From positions 26,752 through 90,751 of the forward strand of contig CAZLVY010000001.1 in NCBI GenBank assembly GCA_964563125.1: DNA of 64,000 nt, written 5' to 3'. This document shows, piece by piece, positions 17,979 through 27,544 of this stretch (its first letter is position 1; every line of letters starts with the position of its first letter). The stretch comes from UBA1368 sp964563125. GTDB taxonomy: Bacteria > Bacillota > Syntrophomonadia > Syntrophomonadales > Syntrophomonadaceae. Both the position numbers and the translations under genes were made by a program. Below the pieces are notes generated by a model that did no database searches, was not told the origin of the DNA, and saw only the letters and a list, made by a program, of their open reading frames with translations.

Positions 17979-19346
17979 TCATTCTCTGCAGTGATTTAGT
18001 GAGCGCACTACATCACAAAACAAGTCGCCTCGCTGTTCATAATTATCAAACATATCCCAACTGGCACAAGCAGGAGAAAGAAGTACGACATCCCCATTAT
18101 TGGCTAACTTAAAGGCTGTTTTTATGGCTGAATCCAGATCTTCTACCTCATATATATTCGTAAACCCGGCGGTCATGACTGAACTCTTTATAGCATCTTT
18201 TGCTTCACCTAACAAAATTAGCTCTTTTACCCCACTCTTGATAACTTGCGCTAAATGGTCAAAACTGGAACCCTTATTTCTACCGCCGGCAATTAGGACT
18301 ATCGGATTATTAAAGGACTCAATCGCTTTAATCGATGATTCCGGATTCGTTCCTTTAGAATCATTTATGTATAATACCCCATCAATAATAGATACTTCTT
18401 CCATACGATGACGTACTCCAGTAAAATTTTTCAAAGTGGCAGCAATGTATTCAGGCTTGATTCCCGCTACTGTTGCCATAGCTGCAGCACACAAAATATT
18501 TTCCTGGTTATGTTTACCGCGCAGCAGTATTTCATCCAGGCGGCAAATCGGCCGTTCCAAGTTATCAAACTTGACCGTGACATTATTATCCTTAATAAAA
18601 GCTCCCGATTCGAGTTCTCTTTCGGTTGAGAAAAATATGACTTTAGCCGGGCATTCTTCACTAAGTTGCTTGACTATCGGGTCTTCATAATTGAAAATAG
18701 CATAATCATTATCTAATTGATTTGCAAAAATCTTACCCTTGGTCTTTATATAGTTTTCAATTGTCTTATGACGGTCAACATGATCAGGAGTTATGTTTAA
18801 CAGACCACAAATATGAGGTCTGAAAGCGTTAATAGTTTCTAGTTGAAAGCTGGATATTTCCGCCACTGCTATTCCAGCAGGCATATTATTAACTAAAGTC
18901 GTAAGTGCCACTCCGATATTGCCTCCCGCTGCAGATTGTTTGCCAGCAGCAGTTAATATCTCCTGTAAAAGAGTTGTGGTAGTAGTTTTGCCATTGGTAC
19001 CAGTAATCGCATATATTTCAACTGCCGGTGATTTAATATGGTAGGCCAATTCCACTTCTCCAATAACTGGTATATCCTGGGCAAGAGCCTGAGCAATCGG
19101 AGCAATCTCAAGCTTTATTCCGGGGCTTACTACCAATAGATCAAAATCGCCGTGATTTATCTCTGGATAGGATTCAAATATTTTAATTTTATCTAGCAAG
19201 TTTGCTGGTAAATTATTTTCTATAACATCCCGATTCCTTTTATCGCAAACAGATACTTTAGCTCCTTTAAGCAGCAATACTTCTACCGCTGCGATTCCGC
19301 TTATACCTGCCCCTACTACCAGTATTTCTTTGTCTCTAAAATCCAC
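17979..19346 (-). CDS. murD: UDP-N-acetylmuramoylalanine--D-glutamate ligase MurD
   Basis: Adds D-Glu to UDP-MurNAc-L-Ala. N-terminal domain EILVVGAGISGIAAVEVLL, ATP loop ITGTNGKTTTTTLLQEIL near residue 115, LLNITPDHVDRHKTIENY, and C-terminal domain with INDSKGTNPESSIKAIESF. 455 residues, GTG start with a modest ribosome site. Between mraY and ftsW in the operon. Confidence 0.96.
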   Translation of the reverse strand: MDFRDKEILVVGAGISGIAAVEVLLLKGAKVSVCDKRNRDVIENNLPANLLDKIKIFESYPEINHGDFDLLVVSPGIKLEIAPIAQALAQDIPVIGEVELAYHIKSPAVEIYAITGTNGKTTTTTLLQEILTAAGKQSAAGGNIGVALTTLVNNMPAGIAVAEISSFQLETINAFRPHICGLLNITPDHVDRHKTIENYIKTKGKIFANQLDNDYAIFNYEDPIVKQLSEECPAKVIFFSTERELESGAFIKDNNVTVKFDNLERPICRLDEILLRGKHNQENILCAAAMATVAGIKPEYIAATLKNFTGVRHRMEEVSIIDGVLYINDSKGTNPESSIKAIESFNNPIVLIAGGRNKGSSFDHLAQVIKSGVKELILLGEAKDAIKSSVMTAGFTNIYEVEDLDSAIKTAFKLANNGDVVLLSPACASWDMFDNYEQRGDLFCDVVRSLNHCRE

Positions 19347-19364
19347 AATAATGCACTTCCATTC

Positions 19365-20333
19365 TTAGATATAAAATGCTGAAACCCCAATAACCATAAA
19401 AATAAAAGCTATAAACCAAAACCATTTTACTACTTTGGTTTCAGACCAGCCTTTTAATTCAAAATGATGATGCAAGGGACTCATTAAGAATATTCTCCTG
19501 CGAGTAGCCTGGTAAGAAAATACCTGAAGAATTACACTTAATGCTTCTATAACAAATATGCCCCCGATAATTATTAAAATTAATTCAGTTCTTGTGAAAG
19601 CTGCGACCGCAGCAATAGCTCCGCCAAGAGCCATTGAACCAGTATCGCCCATAAAAACCCGGGCCGGATAACGATTGAAAACTAAAAAACCGGCACAGGC
19701 ACCACCTACGGCAGCACAGAAAATCGCCATAGAGTACTGTTTAGTTAAAAAGGAGATAATCGCTAAAGCGATAGCGCTAAATATAGTAACTCCGGCAGCT
19801 AATCCGTCCAAACCATCAGTTAAATTGACACTATTGGCAGTTGCCACCAAAACTACTATCAAGAAAGGAATATATAATATTCCCAGATCCAGTTCCATAC
19901 CGCTAAAAGGAATTAAGGTACTGGTGCCGCGATCAAAATAATAAATCAGCATTAAACCGAATAAAAGGCCGGCTAAAAGCTGCAAACCTATTTTCTCGCG
20001 CGCCCTTAGACCTAATGATCGTTTCAAAACCACTTTGATATAATCATCCCAAAAACCGATGCCGCCAAATGCTAACATAACCAGGACCGTTGCTAATGCT
20101 TCCTCACTGCTGCCTGCCATAATGAAAACCATTACCATCACAGCGGTTATAATTAATATTCCGCCCATAGTCGGCGTACCAGCCTTAATAAGGTGTCTTT
20201 GCGGGCCATCTTCGCGTATATTCTGACCTACTTTAAGCCGCGTTAAGTAAGGTATCATAAAAGGCCCCAGAATTATGCAAATTAAACCGGCTAATAGAGC
20301 CGTTATTAAAATGGCATTTATATATCCTTGCAT
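19365..20333 (-). CDS. mraY: Phospho-N-acetylmuramoyl-pentapeptide transferase MraY
   Basis: Integral membrane enzyme making lipid I from undecaprenyl phosphate and UDP-MurNAc-pentapeptide. About ten hydrophobic segments; diagnostic motifs are GTPTMGGILI, FWDDYIKVV (catalytic Asp pair), NSVNLTDGLDGLAAG near residue 170, FMGDTGSMALGG and the HHHFELKGWSETKVV loop. ATG 20333 is eight bases after AGGAGG; an adjacent TTG gives one extra residue. 322 residues. Confidence 0.97.
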   Translation of the reverse strand: MQGYINAILITALLAGLICIILGPFMIPYLTRLKVGQNIREDGPQRHLIKAGTPTMGGILIITAVMVMVFIMAGSSEEALATVLVMLAFGGIGFWDDYIKVVLKRSLGLRAREKIGLQLLAGLLFGLMLIYYFDRGTSTLIPFSGMELDLGILYIPFLIVVLVATANSVNLTDGLDGLAAGVTIFSAIALAIISFLTKQYSMAIFCAAVGGACAGFLVFNRYPARVFMGDTGSMALGGAIAAVAAFTRTELILIIIGGIFVIEALSVILQVFSYQATRRRIFLMSPLHHHFELKGWSETKVVKWFWFIAFIFMVIGVSAFYI

Positions 20334-20358
20334 CAAAGATGCCTCCTAATGAAAATCG

Positions 20359-21729
20359 CTAGAAATCAAGCTTTTGAATAATTGTTTCTAGTTCCATACC
20401 CCGAGAAGCCTTGACAAGAATAGTATCCTGTTGATTCACTTCTTGCCTGATGAAAGTAGTTGCTGCTTCTTTATCAGTAAAACTGAATATTTTATCTGCT
20501 GACATCCCTGCTAATTTTGCACCTTCTGCTATTATCACGGACCTGTCACCAATTGTTATCAACAAGTCTGTTTCAGTTTCTGCTGCTTTGCGTCCCACTA
20601 AAAGATGGCCTTCTTTTTCGTAATCACCTAACTCTAACATATCACCTAATATAGCTATGAATTTACCTTTTTGATGTAGTTCACTGCCGACTTCTAAAGC
20701 AGCACACATTGATACCGGATTAGCATTATAGGTGTCATTTATCAAAAAGCCGCCTGCGTTTAAATTTATTATATTTAGGCGATTACCACTGGTTTTATAA
20801 TTTTTTAGGCTGGCTTTTATTTTTTGTAATTCCAGACCTGTCAAAAAACAAACTGCTGCTGCTGCAATAACATTGGGAGCTAATTTTGCTGCTGGTAATG
20901 GGAATAAAATGACTTCTTCCTGTCCGTAAAAATTAGCCTTTATCTCCATAGTGTTGTGGTTAAGCGTGACATTTAATATCCTAAAATCACAAAACTCGTT
21001 GAAGCCAAATGTGTATTTAACACAATCATATTCCTGCGCTGCTTGCAGGAGAACTTCGCTGTCCCCGTTTATTACCGCAAAGTCCTTATTTGATAAAACT
21101 GACAATACTTCGCATTTAGCCCGAGCAATATTTTCCAGTGTGTGCAGGGTCTCCAAATGAACCGGTTCCACATTAGTAATTATTGCGGCAGTTGGCATTG
21201 CCAGTTCCGCTAACCTTTTGATTTCACCAGATGCGCGCATCCCTAATTCCACTACGGCAATTTGATGAGATTCTTGCAGTGATAATAAAGTTAAAGGCAG
21301 GCCGATATCATTATTAAAATTGCCTTTAGTTTTTAAAGTTGTAAAAGCATCTGCCAGACACTGGGCTAAAATTTCTTTAGTAGTTGTTTTACCCACACTG
21401 CCGGTTACTGCAATAACAGGTATATTGAATCTGCTGCGATATGCTTTTGCAAACAATTGCAAGGCTCTGGTAGTATCATTGACCATTATCAAGGGTTGGT
21501 TCGAAAAAACATTTATTACTTTTTCAACTACTGCGATGGCAGCGCCCCGACTAAAAGCCTGCCGTGCAAAATTATGACCGTCATGCTTTTCACCCTGCAG
21601 GGCAAAATATACCTGACCGGGATTAGTCGTGCGCGAATCAGTTGAAACCCCGCTAATAACAGCTTTGCCATCACCGTTAATAAGCTCTCCCTCAACAGCT
21701 TTACATAAATAATCTATGTTAATATTCAT
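20359..21729 (-). CDS. murF: UDP-MurNAc-tripeptide--D-alanyl-D-alanine ligase MurF
   Basis: Adds the terminal D-Ala-D-Ala dipeptide. N-terminal uridine-binding domain (GVSTDSRTTNPGQVYFALQGEK), ATP loop VTGSVGKTTTKEILAQCL near residue 110, GNFNNDIGLPLTLL, and C-terminal INDTYNANPVSMCAALEV. About 456 residues. The start overlaps the murE end by 11 nt, implying translational coupling; a TTG one codon upstream (21732) is an alternative start because it lies closer to the ribosome site. Confidence 0.96.
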   Translation of the reverse strand: MNINIDYLCKAVEGELINGDGKAVISGVSTDSRTTNPGQVYFALQGEKHDGHNFARQAFSRGAAIAVVEKVINVFSNQPLIMVNDTTRALQLFAKAYRSRFNIPVIAVTGSVGKTTTKEILAQCLADAFTTLKTKGNFNNDIGLPLTLLSLQESHQIAVVELGMRASGEIKRLAELAMPTAAIITNVEPVHLETLHTLENIARAKCEVLSVLSNKDFAVINGDSEVLLQAAQEYDCVKYTFGFNEFCDFRILNVTLNHNTMEIKANFYGQEEVILFPLPAAKLAPNVIAAAAVCFLTGLELQKIKASLKNYKTSGNRLNIINLNAGGFLINDTYNANPVSMCAALEVGSELHQKGKFIAILGDMLELGDYEKEGHLLVGRKAAETETDLLITIGDRSVIIAEGAKLAGMSADKIFSFTDKEAATTFIRQEVNQQDTILVKASRGMELETIIQKLDF

Positions 21730-23200
21730 CAATTGCTAATTTCTCCTTTATAACCTGAGCAGCAATTTTACGGTCATCAAAATCAAGGACTTGCTCTTTG
21801 ACTAATTGATAGGTTTCATGCCCTTTTCCGGCTATTATGACCAGATCTCCCTCTCTAGCCAAATAAATTGCATGCTTAATAGCTTCCCTGCGGTCAGCTA
21901 TGATTGCGTAACGGCTATCAATAACCATTTCCAGACCAGGGATGATATCGGCAATAATGGTTTCCGGTTCTTCACTACGCGGATTATCAGAAGTAACAAC
22001 GCAAAAATCACTTAAACGTGCTGCGATTTCTCCCATCAGAGGTCTTTTAGTTTTATCGCGATCTCCCCCGCAGCCAAAAACAGTTATTAAGCGGTTTTCT
22101 ACTACTTGCCGGCCGGTTTTTAAAATATTTTCCAGACCATCCGGTGTATGTGCATAATCTACTACCAGAGAAAAATTTTGTCCACAATTTACCGTTTCAA
22201 ATCTTCCCGGTACTCCGGCAACTTTTTCCAGCGCACTTTTTATTATTTCCGGGTTAATCTTTTCTCCTAAAGCAAAACTAATCGCTGCTAAAACATTATA
22301 AATACTAAACATACCAATCAGTTTAATTTTGACATCCCATGATTTCTCCTGATATTTTACCGTAAAGCTGCTTCCTTTTAAACTGGTTTCTATGTTGGTG
22401 GCCTGTACATCAGCTTTATTGCTTAAACCATATGTAATAGCTTTTTTCCCGGCCTTCTCTATAAAAAACGGTGCCCATTTATCATCAGCATTTATTACGC
22501 TAAATTGATTTTCTTTCCCTTTAAGCATTGTGAATAATTTAAGTTTGGCATTTTTATAACTATTCATATCTTCATGATAATCAAGGTGATCTTGTGTCAG
22601 GTTGGTAAATACTGCCACATCAAAATCAATTCCATCTACCCTATGTAAATCCAGCGCATGTGATGAGACTTCCATGACTAAATAGTAACTTCCCTCTTCA
22701 AGGCTAAGCCGGATAAATTCTTCAATATCAATTGACTCAGGAGTAGTATGACCAAATTCTTTTTCGGTATCTCCTACTTTGGCATACAAGGTACCTATAA
22801 TAGCAGTTTTGCACCCATGCTCTTCGAGTATAGCCTTAATCAGATGGGTAACAGTTGTTTTGCCATTAGTACCTGTAACCCCTATAACTCTTAGATCCTC
22901 AGAAGGTTTTTTATAGAAATTAGCAGCTAAAAAAGCTATTACTTGTCGCGTGTCACTTACTTGAATAAAGGTAATACCATCAATATAAAAGCCTTCCTTT
23001 TCCACGACTACAGCAACAGCTCCATTTTCTACCGCCTGCGTGATATATTGGTGCCCATCGGTTTTGAGTCCAGTAATACAAATAAATATGGAACCTGGCA
23101 CAGCCTTTCTCGAATCATAGTAGATGCCTGTGATATCCTGTTCGATATTACCCAAAATCTTTATTGTATCAATTTCATGCAGCAACTCGCGTAAAATCAC
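21719..23200 (-). CDS. murE: UDP-MurNAc-dipeptide--2,6-diaminopimelate ligase MurE
   Basis: Adds the third stem residue. Visible are the uridine pocket GIYYDSRKAVPGSIFICI, the ATP loop GVTGTNGKTTVTHLIKAIL near residue 110, TNLTQDHLDYHEDMNSYKNAK, and the substrate motif SDNPRSEEP, the DNPR form typical of meso-diaminopimelate-specific enzymes. 493 residues; GTG 23200 after GGAGGAG. Confidence 0.96.
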   Translation of the reverse strand: MILRELLHEIDTIKILGNIEQDITGIYYDSRKAVPGSIFICITGLKTDGHQYITQAVENGAVAVVVEKEGFYIDGITFIQVSDTRQVIAFLAANFYKKPSEDLRVIGVTGTNGKTTVTHLIKAILEEHGCKTAIIGTLYAKVGDTEKEFGHTTPESIDIEEFIRLSLEEGSYYLVMEVSSHALDLHRVDGIDFDVAVFTNLTQDHLDYHEDMNSYKNAKLKLFTMLKGKENQFSVINADDKWAPFFIEKAGKKAITYGLSNKADVQATNIETSLKGSSFTVKYQEKSWDVKIKLIGMFSIYNVLAAISFALGEKINPEIIKSALEKVAGVPGRFETVNCGQNFSLVVDYAHTPDGLENILKTGRQVVENRLITVFGCGGDRDKTKRPLMGEIAARLSDFCVVTSDNPRSEEPETIIADIIPGLEMVIDSRYAIIADRREAIKHAIYLAREGDLVIIAGKGHETYQLVKEQVLDFDDRKIAAQVIKEKLAIDEY

Positions 23201-23260
23201 AGTTACTCCTCCTTTTAGCCTGCCTGATTGCTTACTTACTTTTTTTTAAATATAACCTTT

Positions 23261-25372
23261 TTAATCGTCAATAGGTTGAAATTTTACTTTTATACTCGAA
23301 CCACTGGTTATTACTTTTCCAGCTTCAGGCTTTTGTTCATAAGCTAAACCGTAACCTTCCGGCAATAAATGAAGTCCTAAATCCGCAAGTATATTTGCTA
23401 CTTCTTTCATAGATTTTCCCTGTAAATCCGGAACGGTAACTTCGCTATTTTCCCCCCCACTGATAAAAGGTGATAATGATATTATTACCTGCGCTCCCCG
23501 GTTAATTTTAGACTGCGGTTTGGGGGTCTGCTGCCAGACTATATTACCGGTGCCGCTAACTTTAACATTTAAACCACGATTGTTTATGGTTGATATTGCT
23601 TCTGCTAATGGTAGATTCACCACATCAGGTACTAATACTTGTTCATTAATTGTTTCCTTATCTTGCGGCAAATCTTGCGCCGGTACTTCCAGGTATCTTA
23701 ACGAGTCCCTCAATATTTCTCTAAATGGGGGGGCTGCAACCCAGCCGCCATAATATGGATATCCCTGTGGTGCATCAACAACAACTATACAGGCTAACTT
23801 AGGGTTATCAGCTGGAGCAAAGCCTAAAAAGGAAGCTACATATTCACTTGACATATAGCCACCTGTTGGTGCCACCTTTTGCGCGGTTCCTGTTTTGCCT
23901 GCCACTTTGTAACCTTCTATATAGGCATTCTTCCCTGTGCCATTAGATACTACTCCTTCGAGTATCCCCGCCAGTTCGTTTGCAACTTCTTCTGAAATGA
24001 CCCGACGAACGATTTGGGTCTCCTGTTTTTTTATTACAATTCCTTCATTATCAATTACCTGTTTTACCAGATGTGGTTTTACCAGATTACCCCCATTGGC
24101 TATAACAGATACTGCAGTAACTAACTGAATAGGTGTTACTGCGTTAGCTTGCCCCATGGACATTGTAGCTAAATCAATTTGTTTGGCATTTTCTTTCTTA
24201 ACCAGTATTCCTGCAGCTTCACCTGGCAGATCAATACCCGTCAATTGGCCGAATCCAAATGCATTTATATAACGATAATAGGTCTCTATGCCTACCTCCA
24301 GACCTACTTTGACAAAACCAACATTGCAAGAATTTTCAACTACTTCGACAAAAGTCTGATCACCATGGGCTTTGTCACTTGAACAACCGATACTCGCACT
24401 ACCTACTTTAACATAACCAGGGCAAAACAGATGTGTGTCACGAGTGATTACCTTTTCCTGCAAAGCCATCGAAGCAGTCGTTATTTTCATTGTTGATCCT
24501 GGTTCATATACATCATTAATGGCAAAGTTACGGCGGTTGCTGGCGGGATAATCATTATATTCATTAGGATCAAAGTTAGGACGGGAGGCCATTGCCAGTA
24601 TTTCTCCCGTGTTTGGATCCATAACTATAACTGCTGCTGCTTTGGCATTGCGTTCTTTAAATACTTTATCCAGTTCACGTTCAGTTATATACTGGATAGT
24701 TTCATCAATTGTTAATATAAGATTAGCCCCATCAATAGGAGCAATATACTTATGTGTAGCCTCTGGTATAGGACGATTGGCAGCATCATGTTCAATTATG
24801 ATCCGACCTTTTGTACCACCAACCAGATCATTATAATACTGGTCGATTCCTTCCAATCCAGTGTTATCAATTCCAGAAATGCCCAGGATGTGACTGGCCA
24901 GCTTCCCCTTGGGGTAATAACGCCTGCTTTCTTCAGTTAGCCCGATACCTGGTAAGTCAAGTTCTCTAATATTCTGCGATTTTTCTAAATCGATTTGCCT
25001 CTTTATCCATTCAAACGAACTATTTTTAGTAAGCTTTTTATAAAGCTCATTCTCGTCCATCACCAATATACTTGCCAGTTTTGCAGCTACTTCTTTTTCC
25101 TTACCTGATCTTTTAAGTTCAGCCGGTATAACATATACTGAGTCCGCACTTACAGATATAGCCAATTCATTGCCATTCCTGTCATAAATTATTCCTCTTT
25201 TAGATTCGACAGGAACATCCCTCATTCTATTCTGAATAGCCTTTTCGGTTAATTCTGCTCCTTTGACAAATTGTACCCATACTAACCTGCCGCTCAGAAT
25301 AAAAAATCCTATCGTAAATAAGAAAAAAAGCGTTGCTATACGCTTTCTTATTAGCAAACTGTTGGTCTGCAT
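23261..25372 (-). CDS. Class B penicillin-binding protein with PASTA domains (SpoVD/FtsI type)
   Basis: Bitopic transpeptidase. One N-terminal membrane helix (residues ~12-30), a PBP dimerisation domain (RGIIYDRNGNELAISVSADS), and a transpeptidase domain with EPGSTMK (active Ser ~300), the ENSCN SxN motif and AGKTGTAQ. Two PASTA domains close the protein (VPDVVNLPLAEAIS, VPDLQGKSMKEVAN). At 703 residues with PASTA it resembles SpoVD or PBP2B; which of these (cortex or division) cannot be settled, though it is the only class B enzyme in this cluster. Confidence 0.93.
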   Translation of the reverse strand: MQTNSLLIRKRIATLFFLFTIGFFILSGRLVWVQFVKGAELTEKAIQNRMRDVPVESKRGIIYDRNGNELAISVSADSVYVIPAELKRSGKEKEVAAKLASILVMDENELYKKLTKNSSFEWIKRQIDLEKSQNIRELDLPGIGLTEESRRYYPKGKLASHILGISGIDNTGLEGIDQYYNDLVGGTKGRIIIEHDAANRPIPEATHKYIAPIDGANLILTIDETIQYITERELDKVFKERNAKAAAVIVMDPNTGEILAMASRPNFDPNEYNDYPASNRRNFAINDVYEPGSTMKITTASMALQEKVITRDTHLFCPGYVKVGSASIGCSSDKAHGDQTFVEVVENSCNVGFVKVGLEVGIETYYRYINAFGFGQLTGIDLPGEAAGILVKKENAKQIDLATMSMGQANAVTPIQLVTAVSVIANGGNLVKPHLVKQVIDNEGIVIKKQETQIVRRVISEEVANELAGILEGVVSNGTGKNAYIEGYKVAGKTGTAQKVAPTGGYMSSEYVASFLGFAPADNPKLACIVVVDAPQGYPYYGGWVAAPPFREILRDSLRYLEVPAQDLPQDKETINEQVLVPDVVNLPLAEAISTINNRGLNVKVSGTGNIVWQQTPKPQSKINRGAQVIISLSPFISGGENSEVTVPDLQGKSMKEVANILADLGLHLLPEGYGLAYEQKPEAGKVITSGSSIKVKFQPIDD

Positions 25373-25384
25373 AATTTTACCTCT

Positions 25385-25885
25385 TTATAAATTATTTTTT
25401 TCAGTAAGAAGTACTAAACTAGCGTACAATTTTTCCAGTGGCTTTTCTTCCGCAATGGTATTGTTTGTTGACTCCGTAGACAGAGCCGCACTATCTATTC
25501 CTTCATTCGTAACAGTTGCCATAGCAAAACTCATTTCAGTTCCAGGTGAAAACATTCCCAACTCCTCAATAGCTCTTTTTTCTATTATATCCAGGGAAGT
25601 CTTTTGCGCTATTACAAATTCCATGTGATGATTAGCCGTCTCCATTTTTCCAATCTCATTTTCGAGGCTCACAATTTCATAACCGAGAGTGGCACTTTTT
25701 ATACAGAGATACACTAGAAGAAATGCATAGGCAAAAATAATAACGCTAACTTTAATCATGACATTTTTCTTAGCATTTTTATTTTTATTTTGTTTTTTTT
25801 CTATCCTCCTGATTTGACGCGTAGGTTCCGGTTTCGGTATATATTGATTTTCCCAGTTTGAATAATCATATCCCGCCTGTACCAT
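25385..25885 (-). CDS. ftsL: FtsL-like septum formation protein
   Basis: A 166-residue bitopic protein: basic cytoplasmic N-terminus (residues 1-45, many K/R), one helix (VSVIIFAYAFLLVYLCI), then a coiled-coil (IVSLENEIGKMETANHHMEFVIAQ) and a Thr/Ser-rich C-terminus longer than usual for FtsL. Sequence similarity in this family is poor; the call rests on architecture and position between rsmH and the class B PBP. Confidence 0.8.
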   Translation of the reverse strand: MVQAGYDYSNWENQYIPKPEPTRQIRRIEKKQNKNKNAKKNVMIKVSVIIFAYAFLLVYLCIKSATLGYEIVSLENEIGKMETANHHMEFVIAQKTSLDIIEKRAIEELGMFSPGTEMSFAMATVTNEGIDSAALSTESTNNTIAEEKPLEKLYASLVLLTEKNNL

Positions 25886-25912
25886 ATTATTCTGCCTCCC
25901 TCAAATATAGAA

Positions 25913-26833
25913 CTACATTTTCGCCGCAACTCTCAGTTTGGCACTTCTGGCTCTGGCATTTTCATCGATTTCGCTTTCACTTGCTATTACCGGTTTGCGC
26001 GTTAAAATTTTTAATTCTGCTTTATGATTACAGATGCATATCGGAAATCCCACTGGGCAAATACAATCCCGGGATTTTTCTTGCATAAACTGTTTTACTA
26101 TTCGATCTTCTAAGGAATGAAAGGTTATTATGCATAATCTTCCTTCTGCTTTTAAACTTTCAACAGCCTGAGGCAAAATTTTTGTTAAAGAATCAAGTTC
26201 GCCGTTTACTTCAATCCTCAAAGCCTGAAATGTTTTACGGGCTGGATGTTTATCTCTTTTATATTTAGCCGGAATAGCTGTTTTAATAATTTCAACTAAT
26301 TCAAGAGTTGTCTCAATCTCCTTATCAGTTCTGTACCCAACAATTTTTGCGGCTATTGAGCGGGCATATCTTTCTTCACCGTAAGTAAATATCAAATTAC
26401 TTAACTGTTCCTGGGTGTAATTATTTACTATTGCTTTAGCTGTCAGGTTCTGACCCCTATCCATTCGCATATCGAGTGCAGCCTGATTATGATAGGAAAA
26501 ACCTCTTTCGGATTCATCCAACTGAAAAGAAGATACTCCCAAATCTATTACGATACCATCTATAAGCGGTATATTGCGTTCGGTTAATATTTGGTTTAAA
26601 TTCATAAAGTCATCATAAACAAAGTCGATATTATCATAGTCAGCAAATTGCTTGCGAGTTTTTTCCATTATAGTTTCATCTTTATCTATAGCTATAATTT
26701 TTGCTTCTCTGCCTAATTTGTTTACCAGACAAGCTAAGTGACCGCCACCGCCAAGAGTGCAATCAACATAGACCCCGTCAGGGTTAGTTACCAAAAATGA
26801 AATTGTTTCTTCGAGTAAAACGGGATTATGCAT
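25913..26833 (-). CDS. rsmH: 16S rRNA m4C1402 methyltransferase RsmH (MraW)
   Basis: Methylates N4 of C1402 in 16S rRNA using SAM. Motifs: HNPVLLEETISFL at the start, SAM-binding YVDCTLGGGGHLACL near residue 25, IVIDLGVSSFQLDESERGFSY, DMRMDRGQNLTAK, and CIITFHSLEDRIVKQFMQ near residue 240. 306 residues. ATG 26833 after TAGGAG; second gene of the dcw operon. Confidence 0.97.
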   Translation of the reverse strand: MHNPVLLEETISFLVTNPDGVYVDCTLGGGGHLACLVNKLGREAKIIAIDKDETIMEKTRKQFADYDNIDFVYDDFMNLNQILTERNIPLIDGIVIDLGVSSFQLDESERGFSYHNQAALDMRMDRGQNLTAKAIVNNYTQEQLSNLIFTYGEERYARSIAAKIVGYRTDKEIETTLELVEIIKTAIPAKYKRDKHPARKTFQALRIEVNGELDSLTKILPQAVESLKAEGRLCIITFHSLEDRIVKQFMQEKSRDCICPVGFPICICNHKAELKILTRKPVIASESEIDENARARSAKLRVAAKM

Positions 26834-26843
26834 TTATTCACTC

Positions 26844-27275
26844 CTAAATTCCTAAATCAACCAGGCTTGCTGCAATATCTTCATAAGATGCTTCTGCACC
26901 CGCAATATATTTTTCCCAATTTTCAACTGCCCAAATCTCGGCACGTGATCCAACCCCAATTACTATCACATCTTTATCAATGGCAGCATAATCACGAAGA
27001 CTACCAGGTAATACTGTTCTTCCCTGTTTATCTATCTCCATCTCTGATGCCCCTGAGAAAAAAAAGCGCGCAAAGGAACGAACATCAGCACGAGTAAACG
27101 GCAACGACTGGAGTTTTTCTTCAATAGTTTGCCATTCATGCAATGGGTAAAGAAAAATGCAGTTTTCCAACCCTTTGGTCACTACGAATTTTTCACCCAG
27201 TTGCTCGCGGAACTTTGCCGGTATTGTTATTCTGCCTTTGGAGTCCAGGGAATGTTGATATTCGCCAAGGAACAT
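26844..27275 (-). CDS. mraZ: Transcriptional regulator MraZ
   Basis: AbrB-like DNA-binding protein that controls its own dcw operon. Two tandem MraZ domains: FLGEYQHSLDSKGRITIPAKFREQ at the start and FFSGASEMEIDKQGRTVLPGSLRDY at about residues 75-100. 143 residues, the standard length. First gene of the operon. Three matching MraZ boxes lie about 35-65 bp upstream of its start. Confidence 0.97.
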   Translation of the reverse strand: MFLGEYQHSLDSKGRITIPAKFREQLGEKFVVTKGLENCIFLYPLHEWQTIEEKLQSLPFTRADVRSFARFFFSGASEMEIDKQGRTVLPGSLRDYAAIDKDVIVIGVGSRAEIWAVENWEKYIAGAEASYEDIAASLVDLGI

Positions 27276-27310
27276 TTATTATTACCCCTTTTGGTATTTT
27301 CGTGGGCCAG

Positions 27311-27357
27311 TCCTCCACTTCACTCCACTTTACACCACTTTATTCTACCTGGCAAAG
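27311..27357 (-). promoter_or_regulatory. MraZ-binding direct repeats and candidate dcw promoter
   Basis: Read on the minus strand, three head-to-tail decamers AAGTGGNGNN occupy 27311-27340 exactly in register (AAGTGGTGTA, AAGTGGAGTG, AAGTGGAGGA). This is the known MraZ operator architecture: 10-bp-spaced direct GTGG-type repeats ahead of mraZ. A candidate -35 TTGCCA and -10 TAAAGT with 17-bp spacing straddle the boxes, which would fit autorepression, but the promoter assignment is weaker than the boxes. The remaining bases of 27276-27544 hold nothing else I can name apart from the hairpin listed next. Confidence 0.85.
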
Positions 27358-27486
27358 TATTTTCCCTGCTTTGTGAATAAATTTCCTTTCTAAATGTTTC
27401 GGTAAACTTTCATCAAATTACATATAACCAAGAATTATAGGCATGTATAGCGAATTTACAAGAAATTAGCAGAATATAAAATGAGA

Positions 27487-27515
27487 ATATAGTCCTATTT
27501 AAACCAGGACTATAT
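27487..27515 (-). terminator. Hairpin between the PHP gene and mraZ, probable terminator
   Basis: A perfect 10-bp stem (ATATAGTCCT/AGGACTATAT) with nine-base loop, followed on the minus strand by TTCTCATTTTAT. The T-tract is interrupted, so termination may be partial; it lies just after the PHP gene. Confidence 0.55.
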
Positions 27516-27544
27516 TGGTTGGATTCTATTCTTTTTTATTATTT

